Shown in pieces: positions 56,101 through 64,000 of a stretch of DNA of 64,000 nt. Source of the DNA: Prevotellaceae bacterium (GTDB taxonomy: Bacteria; Bacteroidota; Bacteroidia; Bacteroidales; Bacteroidaceae); contig JAQYEW010000013.1 of the NCBI GenBank assembly GCA_028723455.1, positions 1 through 64,000 on the forward strand, read 5' to 3'. The notes beneath the pieces are model-generated. The model did no database searches and was not told the origin of the DNA. It worked only from the letters and a program-made list of their open reading frames with translations. Both the position numbers and the translations under genes were made by a program. The stretch's first letter is position 1. Every line of letters starts with the position of its first letter.

Positions 56101-56551
56101 TATAGGGATGGTCCATATCCACCCAATACCCCATCTGCTCGCTCAGGGCGCGCCATTCGTCGGTGTACATCATCACGTTCTGACGACAACGCGCATTATA
56201 CTCCTCAATGCTGATGGTCTTGCCAATAGCCTCCTTCGTAATACCCAGTTCCTTCTCTACGCCCAACTCAACGGGCAGACCGTGGGTATCCCAACCTGCC
56301 TTGCGATTCACCAAGTAGCCTTGCATGGTCTTGAAACGGCAGAAAGTATCCTTGATACTACGGGCCAGCACATGATGAATGCCAGGATGACCATTGGCAG
56401 AGGGAGGTCCTTCAAAGAAAACGAACGAGGGACAACCCTCGCGCTCCTCCAGGCTGCGGCGGAAGAGATTCTCCTCTTCCCACAGCTTTAGCACGTCTTT
56501 GTTCACCTGGCTCAAATTCAAACCAGCGCGCTCAACGAATTTCTTTGACAT
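53156..56551 (-). CDS. ileS: Isoleucine--tRNA ligase
   Basis: Charges tRNA-Ile. At 1131 residues from ATG 56551 it is the long form found in Bacteroidetes and eukaryotes rather than the 940-residue E. coli type. The HIGH-like motif is HPGIHH (about 55-60), KMSKR occurs as KMSKRLGNAVDP in the second half of the core, and an editing CP1 domain lies between (DDGSGIVHIAPTFGADD). The C-terminal domain (about 900-1131) is the extension seen in this class. The frame extends upstream to 56668, past the -7 box at 56595-56602, and those residues are not conserved-looking. Confidence 0.97.
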   Translation of the reverse strand: MSKKFVERAGLNLSQVNKDVLKLWEEENLFRRSLEEREGCPSFVFFEGPPSANGHPGIHHVLARSIKDTFCRFKTMQGYLVNRKAGWDTHGLPVELGVEKELGITKEAIGKTISIEEYNARCRQNVMMYTDEWRALSEQMGYWVDMDHPYITYDNKFIETLWWLLKQLYNKNLLYKGYTIQPYSPAAGTGLSSHELNQPGCYRDVKDTSVTAQFEILDPKPEMTKHGKPVFLAWTTTPWTLPSNTALCVGPKITYVAVEAENPYTHEPITAVLAENRLSAYFKNEEDYKVVAHYAGADLVGMHYAQLMPWVKPTELVGTEMVDRSADAFRVIPGDYVTTDDGSGIVHIAPTFGADDAKVAKEAGVPALFIQDKMGDTRPMVDFAGKYFLPEDMDARFYARFVDHEAYGKHQGAFVKNAYDPQYATFDEKELSKTEDLNIVLCMEMKQSGQAFKIEKFVHNYPHCWRTDKPVLYYPLDSWFIRSTAVKDRMIELNQTINWKPEATGTGRFGKWLENLNDWNLSRSRYWGTPLPIWRNRDTREELCIGSVEELYQEIEKAVKAGVMPSNPLKERGFVPGNMDQANYDLIDLHRPFVDDIVLVGESGQPLRREADLIDVWFDSGAMPYAQLHYPFENHEMIDNRSFFPADFIAEGVDQTRGWFFTLHAIATMISDSVAYKAVVSNGLVLDKNGMKMSKRLGNAVDPFKAIKEYGSDALRWYMITNSQPWDNLKFDVEGVKEVSRAFFGKLQQTYSFLSMYANVDGWDYSEADIPATERPEMDRWILSELNSLVKNVTECYDTYEPTRAGRLIQAFVVDNVSNWFVRLSKKRFWGGETSTDKLSAYQTLYTCLDVVARLMAPIAPYYADLLYRDLKAATGRGTSVSVHLETFPVASEDMIDKPLEQSMEQAQQITSMILSLRKKEKIMVKQPLQRIAIPVTDPVIQARIEAMKDLILSEVNVKELEFVGDEGILVKKVKCNFRTMGKKFGKQMKDVNAAVLALSQEDINRLEQEQHLTVVLQNGEAVTIDAEDVEIFSEDVPGWSVANEGVLTVALDLNISEELRIEGVAREIVRTIQQLRKDSGLEITDRIRVTIPATKDNEACLSTMKEYIASQVLANSIEARDEDFVVEKMS

Positions 56552-56594
56552 AGATTTATCTTGCTTTTTCTTTGTATCTACAAAAATGGTTGCG

Positions 56595-56602
56595 CAAAGA
56601 TA
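56595..56602 (-). promoter_or_regulatory. -7 box upstream of ileS
   Basis: TATCTTTG on the minus strand, 44 bases before the ileS ATG. The -33 element is unclear. Confidence 0.45.
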
Positions 56603-56646
56603 CAAAAAAAACCACAAACAGACATCTTTTGCAGCATGAAACAACA

Positions 56647-56693
56647 ATCCCCCTATAATATCAGGCAAACAAATTCCTTAATTATAGGGGGAT
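56647..56693. terminator. Hairpin after the SusC/SusD operon
   Basis: ATCCCCCTATAAT (56647-56659) pairs perfectly with ATTATAGGGGGAT (56681-56693). It lies 22 bases after the SusD-like stop and upstream of ileS. U-runs are absent, so it may act as a terminator, an mRNA-end stabiliser or both. Confidence 0.6.
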
Positions 56694-56714
56694 GTAGTAC
56701 TAAGTTATCCTAAA

Positions 56715-58934
56715 TCAGTTGTTAGGCAAGGGGAAATACCAGTTGCTTTCGTTCATCAAACGGCTGCGCAGGGCGGGGTTGCGCAGGGCGATCTTATCCG
56801 CCAAATAGGCCGGATCGCCACGTCTGTGAGCCACACGCATCAAATCAAAGAAACGATTTCCCTCAAAAGCGAGCTCCAAAGCTCCTTCGTCGACAATCAA
56901 GTCCTCGACACACTTCTGCACAAGCTCTTTGTTGGCCGGATTATAGATATCCTCTTTCGTCAGCGTCTTACCATAATTCTCTTTGGCTTTCTTGCTTACC
57001 ATAGCCACATAGTTGAAGGCACTCTTCTCGCGATCACTGAAACGGACATAGCCGCAGCCTCGGCTGTGAATACCATTGGTGAAATCCTTCATCTCCTGAC
57101 TGTCATCTGAAATAAAAAGTGACCGAGTGCTTTCCATTGAACTCCTGACTACCACGTGATTAATGGACTTGTCCCCTTGGAAAGATGTGAAGTTGAAATT
57201 CAGGTACGAAGGACGGTTCTCTATCTCGTCAAGCGCAATATAATTTACCATTTTGGTTGACAAAGGATTGGGCGTATTGCGCAGACTTACAACACTGGAA
57301 TCAATCTTGGCAAGCAACTTGGTCAACGAGTCCTGTCTGGCGGCATCGTCAACAAACTGGACATCGGCAATCAACTGCTCAGCAAGTGCCTGACGGCTCT
57401 CGTCTGAGGTGACTGTTTCTCCCGACTGCTTTTCATAAGAATAACGGTAAACACCTTCAAAATCCTGTGCATTTGCTTCGGGAAGCCAGTTAGTAACATT
57501 GCAGAGACCATCCTTCAAAATGGCAAAGGCATGACCCGGATAACCTGCGTTACAGATTGCCTCCGCAAAACGAAGCCACACATGGCTCTTGCGATAAATC
57601 ATCGGGAAAACAGCAGTGAATTCACCATAAGGATTTTGTTTCGTAATGAAACGCTCGGGAGCGGAGGTTCCATCCGAGTAAGTTTGGTAAACCTCACTGA
57701 ACCAGTAGCGACGTGCATCCCCGACATTCGCGTCGGTGGTCAATACCCACTGTGTCTGGTCGTCACCCGCACCAATGTAGAACTCATAATCCTGAGCATC
57801 ACACAAATCAAGATAAGCCTGGCTGGCAACAATTTGCTTGTGGTCATAGCGGGGAGTAAGAATGATGTAGGCATTGGAAGTGGCACTTGTATCATTACCT
57901 TCCGTATTCATCTGGATTTCAGAAGTATATCCGTAGATTTCATTCACTCCACGCAAAACATTTCCCCAAAGTTTGTTGGCACTTGAGGCGATGGCGGTAA
58001 TACCCTCTCTAACACGAGACGTACGAGAGGTTTCCGTCCAGGGGGTATGATATAGGGAAGAAACATTAGGCAAATACAATGTCGTAGTTACACCTTCGGG
58101 GCGAAAGCCATAATAATCATAACCCTCGGGTACAGCACCACCTGCGGGAATGATTGACATACCCTGGTTTCCGCTCAAATAGTCATAATAATACTGAGCG
58201 GCGCGCGCACAACTGGCCTTGTCGCCCTTTGCCAAAAAGAGATCACCCAATACAATCTTGACAGGGAACATCAGTTTACTGCTGTGTACATCATAAACAC
58301 CATTATCATAAGTGTCGTACTGAGGGAAACCATACTGCGCCTCTACACGAGCGGCCTGCTCAAGGTCTTCAACGAGGAGGTCTGCCAGATTGTCAATAGT
58401 CGCCGTCTGACTATGGCTCTTATATGATGCGATTTCGTCTGTGGTCAGCAAAGGCTTTGTGTAAAAGGGCACCTTACCGTAAGCCAGCACCATCTGCAGA
58501 TAGGTCCAGGCACGGATAGCACTCACCTGAGCGGCCTCCTTCTTCATATAAGGCTCAAGCGTACCAACAGTACGCAGACTGTCATAAGATGCCAGATAGG
58601 CATTGCATGAGTTAATGACATGATAATAGTCCACGGCACGCAGAAAGCGGTTACTGCCATCCGTGGCGGCCTGCATATCAAAGTCGAGAATCGTGCGGAT
58701 GGAGTCGCTAAGGTAACTGGTACGGTCTACCAGATCGCCACGGAACTCTCCCAAGACAACATAGCGCTCGGCTACATTCTGCAACGAACGCAGGATACCC
58801 CAATAGCTGTAAAGTGTATCTTGAGCAATCTCGTATCTGTGTCGCTCACTGGAGGGGGTGAGCATATCCTGGCAGGAGGTAAGACTCCAGCCAAGACATG
58901 CGATTAAGATGAATATTAAAGATTTCTTTTTCAT
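56715..58934 (-). CDS. SusD/RagB family nutrient-binding outer-membrane lipoprotein
   Basis: A surface lipoprotein that forms the lid of a SusC-type transporter. Lipobox LTSC (C21). The N-terminal SusD-like helices with TPR-type repeats (about 30-230) include the family pattern of a residue-rich YHVINSCNAYLASYDSL stretch and AIRAWTYLQMVLAYGKVPFYTKP. The C-terminal RagB domain carries YNPANKELVQKCVEDLIVDEGALELAFEGNRFFDLMR. At 739 residues it is longer than most SusD proteins (about 500-600), with extra sequence in the middle. It lies five bases after the SusC gene. The ligand is unknown. Confidence 0.95.
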   Translation of the reverse strand: MKKKSLIFILIACLGWSLTSCQDMLTPSSERHRYEIAQDTLYSYWGILRSLQNVAERYVVLGEFRGDLVDRTSYLSDSIRTILDFDMQAATDGSNRFLRAVDYYHVINSCNAYLASYDSLRTVGTLEPYMKKEAAQVSAIRAWTYLQMVLAYGKVPFYTKPLLTTDEIASYKSHSQTATIDNLADLLVEDLEQAARVEAQYGFPQYDTYDNGVYDVHSSKLMFPVKIVLGDLFLAKGDKASCARAAQYYYDYLSGNQGMSIIPAGGAVPEGYDYYGFRPEGVTTTLYLPNVSSLYHTPWTETSRTSRVREGITAIASSANKLWGNVLRGVNEIYGYTSEIQMNTEGNDTSATSNAYIILTPRYDHKQIVASQAYLDLCDAQDYEFYIGAGDDQTQWVLTTDANVGDARRYWFSEVYQTYSDGTSAPERFITKQNPYGEFTAVFPMIYRKSHVWLRFAEAICNAGYPGHAFAILKDGLCNVTNWLPEANAQDFEGVYRYSYEKQSGETVTSDESRQALAEQLIADVQFVDDAARQDSLTKLLAKIDSSVVSLRNTPNPLSTKMVNYIALDEIENRPSYLNFNFTSFQGDKSINHVVVRSSMESTRSLFISDDSQEMKDFTNGIHSRGCGYVRFSDREKSAFNYVAMVSKKAKENYGKTLTKEDIYNPANKELVQKCVEDLIVDEGALELAFEGNRFFDLMRVAHRRGDPAYLADKIALRNPALRSRLMNESNWYFPLPNN

Positions 58935-58939
58935 GTTGA

Positions 58940-61900
58940 TTACAAGTTGAGAGAAAGACCAATATTGAAGCTACGACCCATGGGGATAAGACCCGTGTCA
59001 ATACCCTGATAGAGCACACTGTTGCGCGTTGACATCTCGGGATCCGTACCCAAATACTTTGTGATTGTAAGGAGGTTGTTAGCCTCGCCCCACACCTTCA
59101 AGCCCTGGAGCCAGTTATTTGAGTAAGGAAGCGTATATGTCAAACGAACGTTCTTTAGTCTGAGATAGCTGCCATCCTCAATCCAACGGTCGCTCATACG
59201 TTCGTTGTTGCGCCAAGAGTCGCTGACAGTATAGTTGGCCTTGGGCATATTGGTCTGCTGTCCCTCATAGGTCCAACGATTCAGCACAGCTGTCGACTGA
59301 TTATAGGTGGTGTTCATGCCCTCAATGATAGAACGCTGATAGTTATAGATGTCATTACCCAGAGAGTACTTGAAGTTGACATCCAGACGGAGGTTCTTCC
59401 ATGTCAGGTTCGTGTAGAGGTTACCGTAAATGTCGGGGTTGGGGTTGCCTATCACAACACGGTCAGCATCATCAATAACGCCATCGTTGTTTTGGTCGAC
59501 GAAACGCATGTCTCCTGCCTCAAAATTGCGATATTTGTTAGCGGCGTCTGCCAAGCCGGTGGGATACTTCAGGTAACCCAACACGCCCGCACTGGCTGCC
59601 TCGGCATTGCTTGCCAGCACGCCATTGGTCTGCCAGCCATAAAAACTGCCAACAGCCTGTCCCACTGCCGTAAGAACATTATCCTTGCCGTAGACGCTGG
59701 TAGTGTACCCGTGAATCTTTGTCTGATTGCCGTTAGCATCTACATAGGTAATAACATTGTCTGCGGGCAGAGAGGTAATCTTGTTGTTGTAGTGGCCCAT
59801 GGTAAAGCCGGCCTCCCATTTCCAATCCTTACGGTTAATCAACACTGCATTGGCACTCAATTCAAAGCCCTTATTGGTAAGCGAGCCTTCGTTAGTCCAA
59901 TACTTGCTGTTCATACCTGAGACAAAGGATAGCTCTTTCAGCGTAAGCAGGTTGTCAGTCTTATGCCAGAAGAGGTCAAGACCGGCCTGCAAACGATTGT
60001 TCAGGAAAGAACCATGCAGAGCAACATTATACTTCGTGGTTGTCTCCCACTGGATGGTGCTGTTCTCGATATTCTTAAGATAGAGACCCACCACGTTCTG
60101 ATACACCTGCTGGCTCTCCCAATAGGTGCGGGCAGCATAGTAGTCAAGGTCGTCGTTACCGCTTTGGTCAACACCGGCTGTCAATTTCAAGTAGTCAACA
60201 CCCTTAGGTTTGAACCATTTCTCGTTACTAACCACCCAACCCAACTGCAAACTGGGGAACAGCCCCCAAGAGACACCTCCAAGACGGAAGCCGTCCTTTG
60301 TGTGGCTGCCGAAACGGCTGCTGGCTTGGCTGCTGATGGTGGCTTCTGCAAAATACTTGTTGGCGTAATTGTAAGCACCGTTCAGGTAGTAAGTCATATC
60401 CATCCAGTTGTCCTTGGCTCCACCATAGTTGATGTACTGCATGTTAACGCTCAGATTGGGCAACTTGTCGTTTTCGTTGTTGTAGCCGCGCATGTAGCTG
60501 TAAGAATAGGAATAGTTGTTGTAACGCCAACCACCTATCGCGTTGATATTATGCGCGCCGTAACTGTTCTTCCACTCCAAGCGCAAATCATTGTTGATGG
60601 TCTCTTCCTTCGAGAACTGTGTCTTGAGCACGGTATGAATCATACCAAGGTCTGTCAATGAATACATCGTGGTACCAGCCTTGGGCAGAAAATACTTCTC
60701 GTTGTTGCGGTTCATCTGATAATTGAAGCGGTTGCTTATCGAGAACTGCTTCGTAATCTGATACTTGGGGCGAACATTGATATTGATCTGCGAGAGCTCG
60801 GCATAGTTCTTGTTCTTGCCTTCGCCGTTTCTGATAATCCAATAAGGGTTACGCAGACTCTCATTGATGCCCATAAGGCGAGCAAAACCAAAAGGATTCT
60901 GAACATAGAAATTAGAGGACGAAGCGGAACTTGCATACTTGCCTGCATACTCATTCGAGAGACGCAATTTCGAGGTGGCCTCGTCAAGATAGTAAGCATA
61001 AGGGCTAATCATCGGACTGGAAATTACGCCCAATACATTCGTACTACCAATATTCTGCATATCATAATTCTCACTCCAACCATTGTCCAGGACATTAAAG
61101 CTTGTCTGGTTGTAAGCAATGTCAAGGGACGTGGTCAACGCATCCGTTATCTTGATGTCCGTATTGAAACGGATATTCAAGCGGCTCATATCATTACCTT
61201 TCTGCGTACCGTCAGCGCTGGCATAACCTAACGAAAGGCTGTACATACCCACATCATCACCACCTTCTACGCTAATCTTGTAGTTCTGCATAAAGGTTTT
61301 CTGATACATGTCCTTCTGCCAATCGGTGTTGTTGTGATAGACGTTGTAAAAGAAGTTACTGGGGTTGTCGTTCAAGAAAGGTATGTTTGTCGAATTGCTC
61401 AAGCTTGCATAACGCATCGTGCTTACCATATCGCTCAAGTAAGTGCGGTATTGGTTGCCATCAAGCATCTTCAGCTTCTTAGGAGTCAACTCCGTTCCGC
61501 CATAGATACGCACACCAATACGTGTGGCCAAAGTCTTGCCACGCTTTGTTGTGATGACAATCACACCATTGGCACCCTTTGCGCCATACAACGACGTTGC
61601 ATTCTTCAACACTTCCACACTCTCAATATTGTCAGGGTCAATACCTGCCAACAAATTGTTATAAAAGCCTTCGTGTAACGAGGTGCGGTCGTACTGCGGA
61701 TCAATGATGTTACCATCGACAATGATGAGGGGCTGAGCATTGGCATTGACAGAGTTCACACCCCGAATGGTCATGTAAGCTCCCTGACCGGGAAGACCAT
61801 TACGCGAGATGCTACGCACGGCGGCATTAAGCTGATTCTCTATGTCCGTCTCAACAGTAAGGCTGCTTGTCTCGCGCAAGGTTGCGGTAGCACGGCTTTT

Positions 61901-62320
61901 AATCTCCGTTGCATTGGCATACTCGCCACGGAAACCATCAGTTAGCAACTTGGCATTTGCAATCCTGTCCTTTCCAATAGAGACTTGAATTGTGTTGTAG
62001 CCGGGTACAACAACCAAAAGACTGGTTACATAGTCAGGAACATCGAGACTATAAGCGCCGTTTTCCTCCGTAAGCGTTGAGTAGCTGTCGTTACCAAAAG
62101 CCTGAACGCGAACACCGCCCATAGGAGAACCCGTGGCCTCGTCAATGATTGTACCTTTCACTGTAAGCATCGACAACGACTCTTTCTTCTCGCTGTCTGC
62201 TTTACGTTTGTTGTAAACAACTTCTGCGTCCTTCTCCTCCTGTGTCTGCGCCATAGCGGGAGTCATTCCCATAGCGCAGAACAATAAGAGGCATACTCCC
62301 TTATTAAAATTCTTCTTCAT
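58940..62320 (-). CDS. SusC/RagA family TonB-linked outer-membrane transporter
   Basis: A 1126-residue TonB-dependent channel paired with the SusD-like lipoprotein. After the signal peptide (about 1-24) lies a short charged stretch, a CarboxypepD-like domain (about 52-125, VKGTIIDEATGSPMGGVRVQAF), the plug (about 150-260, with AYMTIRGVNSVNANAQPLIIVDG and the SusC signature ESVEVLKNATSLYGAKGANGVIVITTKRG), then the barrel to the C-terminus (SFNIGLSLNL). It imports an oligosaccharide or peptide; no enzyme in the visible part of the operon reveals which. Confidence 0.96.
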   Translation of the reverse strand: MKKNFNKGVCLLLFCAMGMTPAMAQTQEEKDAEVVYNKRKADSEKKESLSMLTVKGTIIDEATGSPMGGVRVQAFGNDSYSTLTEENGAYSLDVPDYVTSLLVVVPGYNTIQVSIGKDRIANAKLLTDGFRGEYANATEIKSRATATLRETSSLTVETDIENQLNAAVRSISRNGLPGQGAYMTIRGVNSVNANAQPLIIVDGNIIDPQYDRTSLHEGFYNNLLAGIDPDNIESVEVLKNATSLYGAKGANGVIVITTKRGKTLATRIGVRIYGGTELTPKKLKMLDGNQYRTYLSDMVSTMRYASLSNSTNIPFLNDNPSNFFYNVYHNNTDWQKDMYQKTFMQNYKISVEGGDDVGMYSLSLGYASADGTQKGNDMSRLNIRFNTDIKITDALTTSLDIAYNQTSFNVLDNGWSENYDMQNIGSTNVLGVISSPMISPYAYYLDEATSKLRLSNEYAGKYASSASSSNFYVQNPFGFARLMGINESLRNPYWIIRNGEGKNKNYAELSQININVRPKYQITKQFSISNRFNYQMNRNNEKYFLPKAGTTMYSLTDLGMIHTVLKTQFSKEETINNDLRLEWKNSYGAHNINAIGGWRYNNYSYSYSYMRGYNNENDKLPNLSVNMQYINYGGAKDNWMDMTYYLNGAYNYANKYFAEATISSQASSRFGSHTKDGFRLGGVSWGLFPSLQLGWVVSNEKWFKPKGVDYLKLTAGVDQSGNDDLDYYAARTYWESQQVYQNVVGLYLKNIENSTIQWETTTKYNVALHGSFLNNRLQAGLDLFWHKTDNLLTLKELSFVSGMNSKYWTNEGSLTNKGFELSANAVLINRKDWKWEAGFTMGHYNNKITSLPADNVITYVDANGNQTKIHGYTTSVYGKDNVLTAVGQAVGSFYGWQTNGVLASNAEAASAGVLGYLKYPTGLADAANKYRNFEAGDMRFVDQNNDGVIDDADRVVIGNPNPDIYGNLYTNLTWKNLRLDVNFKYSLGNDIYNYQRSIIEGMNTTYNQSTAVLNRWTYEGQQTNMPKANYTVSDSWRNNERMSDRWIEDGSYLRLKNVRLTYTLPYSNNWLQGLKVWGEANNLLTITKYLGTDPEMSTRNSVLYQGIDTGLIPMGRSFNIGLSLNL

Positions 62321-62325
62321 AGGTC

Positions 62326-64000
62326 TTAGTCTTTGCTTTTGAGAATGATTCGGTCAATGTAGAGTTCTGCACGATAGCCCAAGGCCTGTTCCTTAGAGCT
62401 GGGACGTGCGGCCTCGATAAGCAAGGTCGGATAAGAATGGATAAGATTCTTGTAGGTGTAGGGGAACACGAAATCCTGGAAAAGAAGCACAGTGTCCACC
62501 TTCTCGCCTTGATAGTCGTACTGCTGAGACTTGCTTGTTGCCACACGACCGCTGGCATTACCGTCATTGTAACTCAATGTAGCAGTAACCTTTGCCTTGA
62601 CAGTGTCTCCAAAGATCTCACTTCCGCTGGTTTCATAGAAAGCCGGAACAAGTACCGCATAAATGTCGTACTTACCACTCATCACTTCAGAATCGCGGAT
62701 TTCCTGCTGAGTGCCACGCAACTTGAAGTTAACGCTTAATCTGCTATTTGTAGGGGCTTTGAACTTCATGAAGTTGTCATTGGAAACACGACCTACGCTG
62801 TCCACCCAATCCGAAGCAGCCGTATTGGAGAAAGTGACTGTAGTGGAAGTGAAGGTGGAGTTATCCAACTGATAAAGCGAGCGATAACCCAACTCTACAT
62901 TCACGTCTGGCTTATAGAATTTTGATGGGAAATTCCACTTGTCAGCCAAAATCGCATAGCCATTGCTCATTTCAACGGCCTGCCCCTCCAAAAGTGAAGA
63001 CTTCTGCCAATTCTCATCGCTGCGCAGGGTATCACCATAGGTATTCAAGAAATGCTTGGCCTGTTCACTCTTTTGCAAAAAGTCGTCTATTTTCCAAGTA
63101 CCTACACGACCGCTTGCATCGGGCTGAAGGTTAACATTGAACACCAAAGGAGAAGCGATGTCCATAACCAGATTTTTCTGCGTCAGCGAATCGACATTGG
63201 AAGACTGGCGAAGAACATTGTATCTGGGATTCTCGTCCAGTTTCTCATTATCAAGATAGACGGGAGCGTACTTGTAAAAAGGCGACAAGGTCTGCACTGC
63301 ATTCTCCCACGCAGCATCTGTGGGAACAACCATTACGAATGTGGAATCCTCTGCGTCCAGATAAGCACCAAAGCCTTCGTCATATGTCAAGAAACGCTCC
63401 GTATTCAAACGAGACGGGAAACGCTTATTAGCGAAAAAAAGGTTATTGCTTGTAAAATAAACGCTATCCACGTAAGTGGGGTTACCATTCGTGTCGGGCG
63501 CGCCCTCGATGCTTGATGTCGGACTAAAATAAGTGGTATCGTTTGCAATCACAAATTTGCTCAATGACGTGATACCCGTGTTCGCGGCATTCATCTCATC
63601 CTTCATGTACTCATAGAAGTTGTAGTTGAATGGCAAGAACTTGTCCACCGTATGAAGTGTGCCGTTAGATGCCGCTATGTTATAAGCGTTAGGGCTCAAG
63701 AAACGGCCACCCATGGTCAGCTGCTGAGTGTCAAAAGCGTACTTTTTGGCATTCACCATCGTGATTGTGTCGATACCCGGTGAAGAAACCACCCTACGCC
63801 ACAATGCAATACTATTAGCCAGCAACTGCTGCTGAACCGTAAATGGAGCTGTTTCGGCCTGCTGAAACCATGCATTCCACTGCTCATCACTATAGGCATC
63901 ATTCTTAGGAATCCATACCGTCATAGCCTGCTTGCTATCCAGCATATCCTTGAATGTATAATCAGCCTGAGGATGACGTTCATCGCGATAGTAATGCACC
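62326..64000 (-). CDS. Fasciclin-domain protein, partial (5' end outside the window)
   Basis: The first 557 residues visible have no true start: the codon at 63997-63999 is only an in-frame GTG and the frame is open to the edge. Two fasciclin-like units are recognisable (QAMTVWIPKNDAYSDEQWNAW ending NGTLHTVDKFLPF, and DSTFVMVVPTDAAWENAV). A C-terminal beta-rich domain (from about 370, DVNVELGYRSLYQLDN) follows. Such proteins are often lipoproteins encoded with SusC/SusD pairs and may hold ligand or protein at the cell surface. The SusC gene begins five bases after its stop, so it shares the operon. Confidence 0.85.
   Translation of the reverse strand, partial: VHYYRDERHPQADYTFKDMLDSKQAMTVWIPKNDAYSDEQWNAWFQQAETAPFTVQQQLLANSIALWRRVVSSPGIDTITMVNAKKYAFDTQQLTMGGRFLSPNAYNIAASNGTLHTVDKFLPFNYNFYEYMKDEMNAANTGITSLSKFVIANDTTYFSPTSSIEGAPDTNGNPTYVDSVYFTSNNLFFANKRFPSRLNTERFLTYDEGFGAYLDAEDSTFVMVVPTDAAWENAVQTLSPFYKYAPVYLDNEKLDENPRYNVLRQSSNVDSLTQKNLVMDIASPLVFNVNLQPDASGRVGTWKIDDFLQKSEQAKHFLNTYGDTLRSDENWQKSSLLEGQAVEMSNGYAILADKWNFPSKFYKPDVNVELGYRSLYQLDNSTFTSTTVTFSNTAASDWVDSVGRVSNDNFMKFKAPTNSRLSVNFKLRGTQQEIRDSEVMSGKYDIYAVLVPAFYETSGSEIFGDTVKAKVTATLSYNDGNASGRVATSKSQQYDYQGEKVDTVLLFQDFVFPYTYKNLIHSYPTLLIEAARPSSKEQALGYRAELYIDRIILKSKD

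Noticed and set aside
54560-56491. 643-codon plus-strand frame opposite ileS
   Set aside because: Very long but antisense to a conserved synthetase; composition mirrors the ileS codons.

Overview
The window is a piece of a Bacteroidales chromosome, most likely from Prevotellaceae or a close relative. The evidence is a SusC/SusD pair, families restricted to Bacteroidetes (DUF4491, DUF4494, DUF4296, DUF6057), an SDR-type threonine dehydrogenase beside kbl, a PPi-dependent phosphofructokinase, and repeated promoters of the Bacteroidetes form TTTG-N19/20-TAnnTTTG in place of -35/-10 boxes. Gene density is high. I see no insertion sequence, prophage, CRISPR array or rRNA. The genus is inference.

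Layout. 1-1163 is the only long stretch without a convincing gene; it holds a structured, terminator-ended RNA candidate (minus strand) and a second minus-strand terminator. 1164-7153 (minus): aspS, then fhs with a HAD phosphatase, then rarA with a GNAT acetyltransferase. After tRNA-Lys(CTT) comes a galactose operon (galM, sugar transporter, galK) and then folC, dnaJ, grpE, an ABC-F ATPase and cdd, all minus. 16503-19086 (plus): a glucosaminidase/LysM protein, DUF4491 and a MATE exporter. 19095-21926 (minus): a probable metal-uptake set of a small Cys/His protein, a TonB-dependent receptor and an HMA protein. 22093-28012 (plus): a DUF6057 membrane protein, a beta-propeller lipoprotein with a haem-c-type CxxCH motif, and a GH2 enzyme. 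tRNA-Cys(GCA) separates these from a multi-domain secreted hydrolase overlapping tilS, followed by maeB.

34669-37152 (minus) carries a GH25 lysozyme and PPi-PFK. 37342-46282 (plus) is a tight run: two small proteins of unknown function, a PlsC-like acyltransferase, a large amidase-like protein with a golvesin domain, a YgiQ-type radical SAM protein, DUF4494, YggS and an acyl-CoA ligase. tRNA-Gly(CCC) and nadE follow. kbl and tdh are divergent and together degrade threonine to glycine and acetyl-CoA. 50976-56551 (minus) is ileS, a DksA-like protein, lspA, a DUF4296 lipoprotein and a 57-residue gene too short for ordinary ORF lists. 56715-64000 (minus) is a fasciclin-SusC-SusD operon that runs off the right edge.

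Most attractive for follow-up: the 6S-like RNA, the DUF6057/CxxCH lipoprotein pair, the golvesin-split amidase, the AAAACATATA-containing intergenic palindromes, and the coupled 57-residue protein. Nothing was searched against databases; every family name rests on reading the translated sequence.
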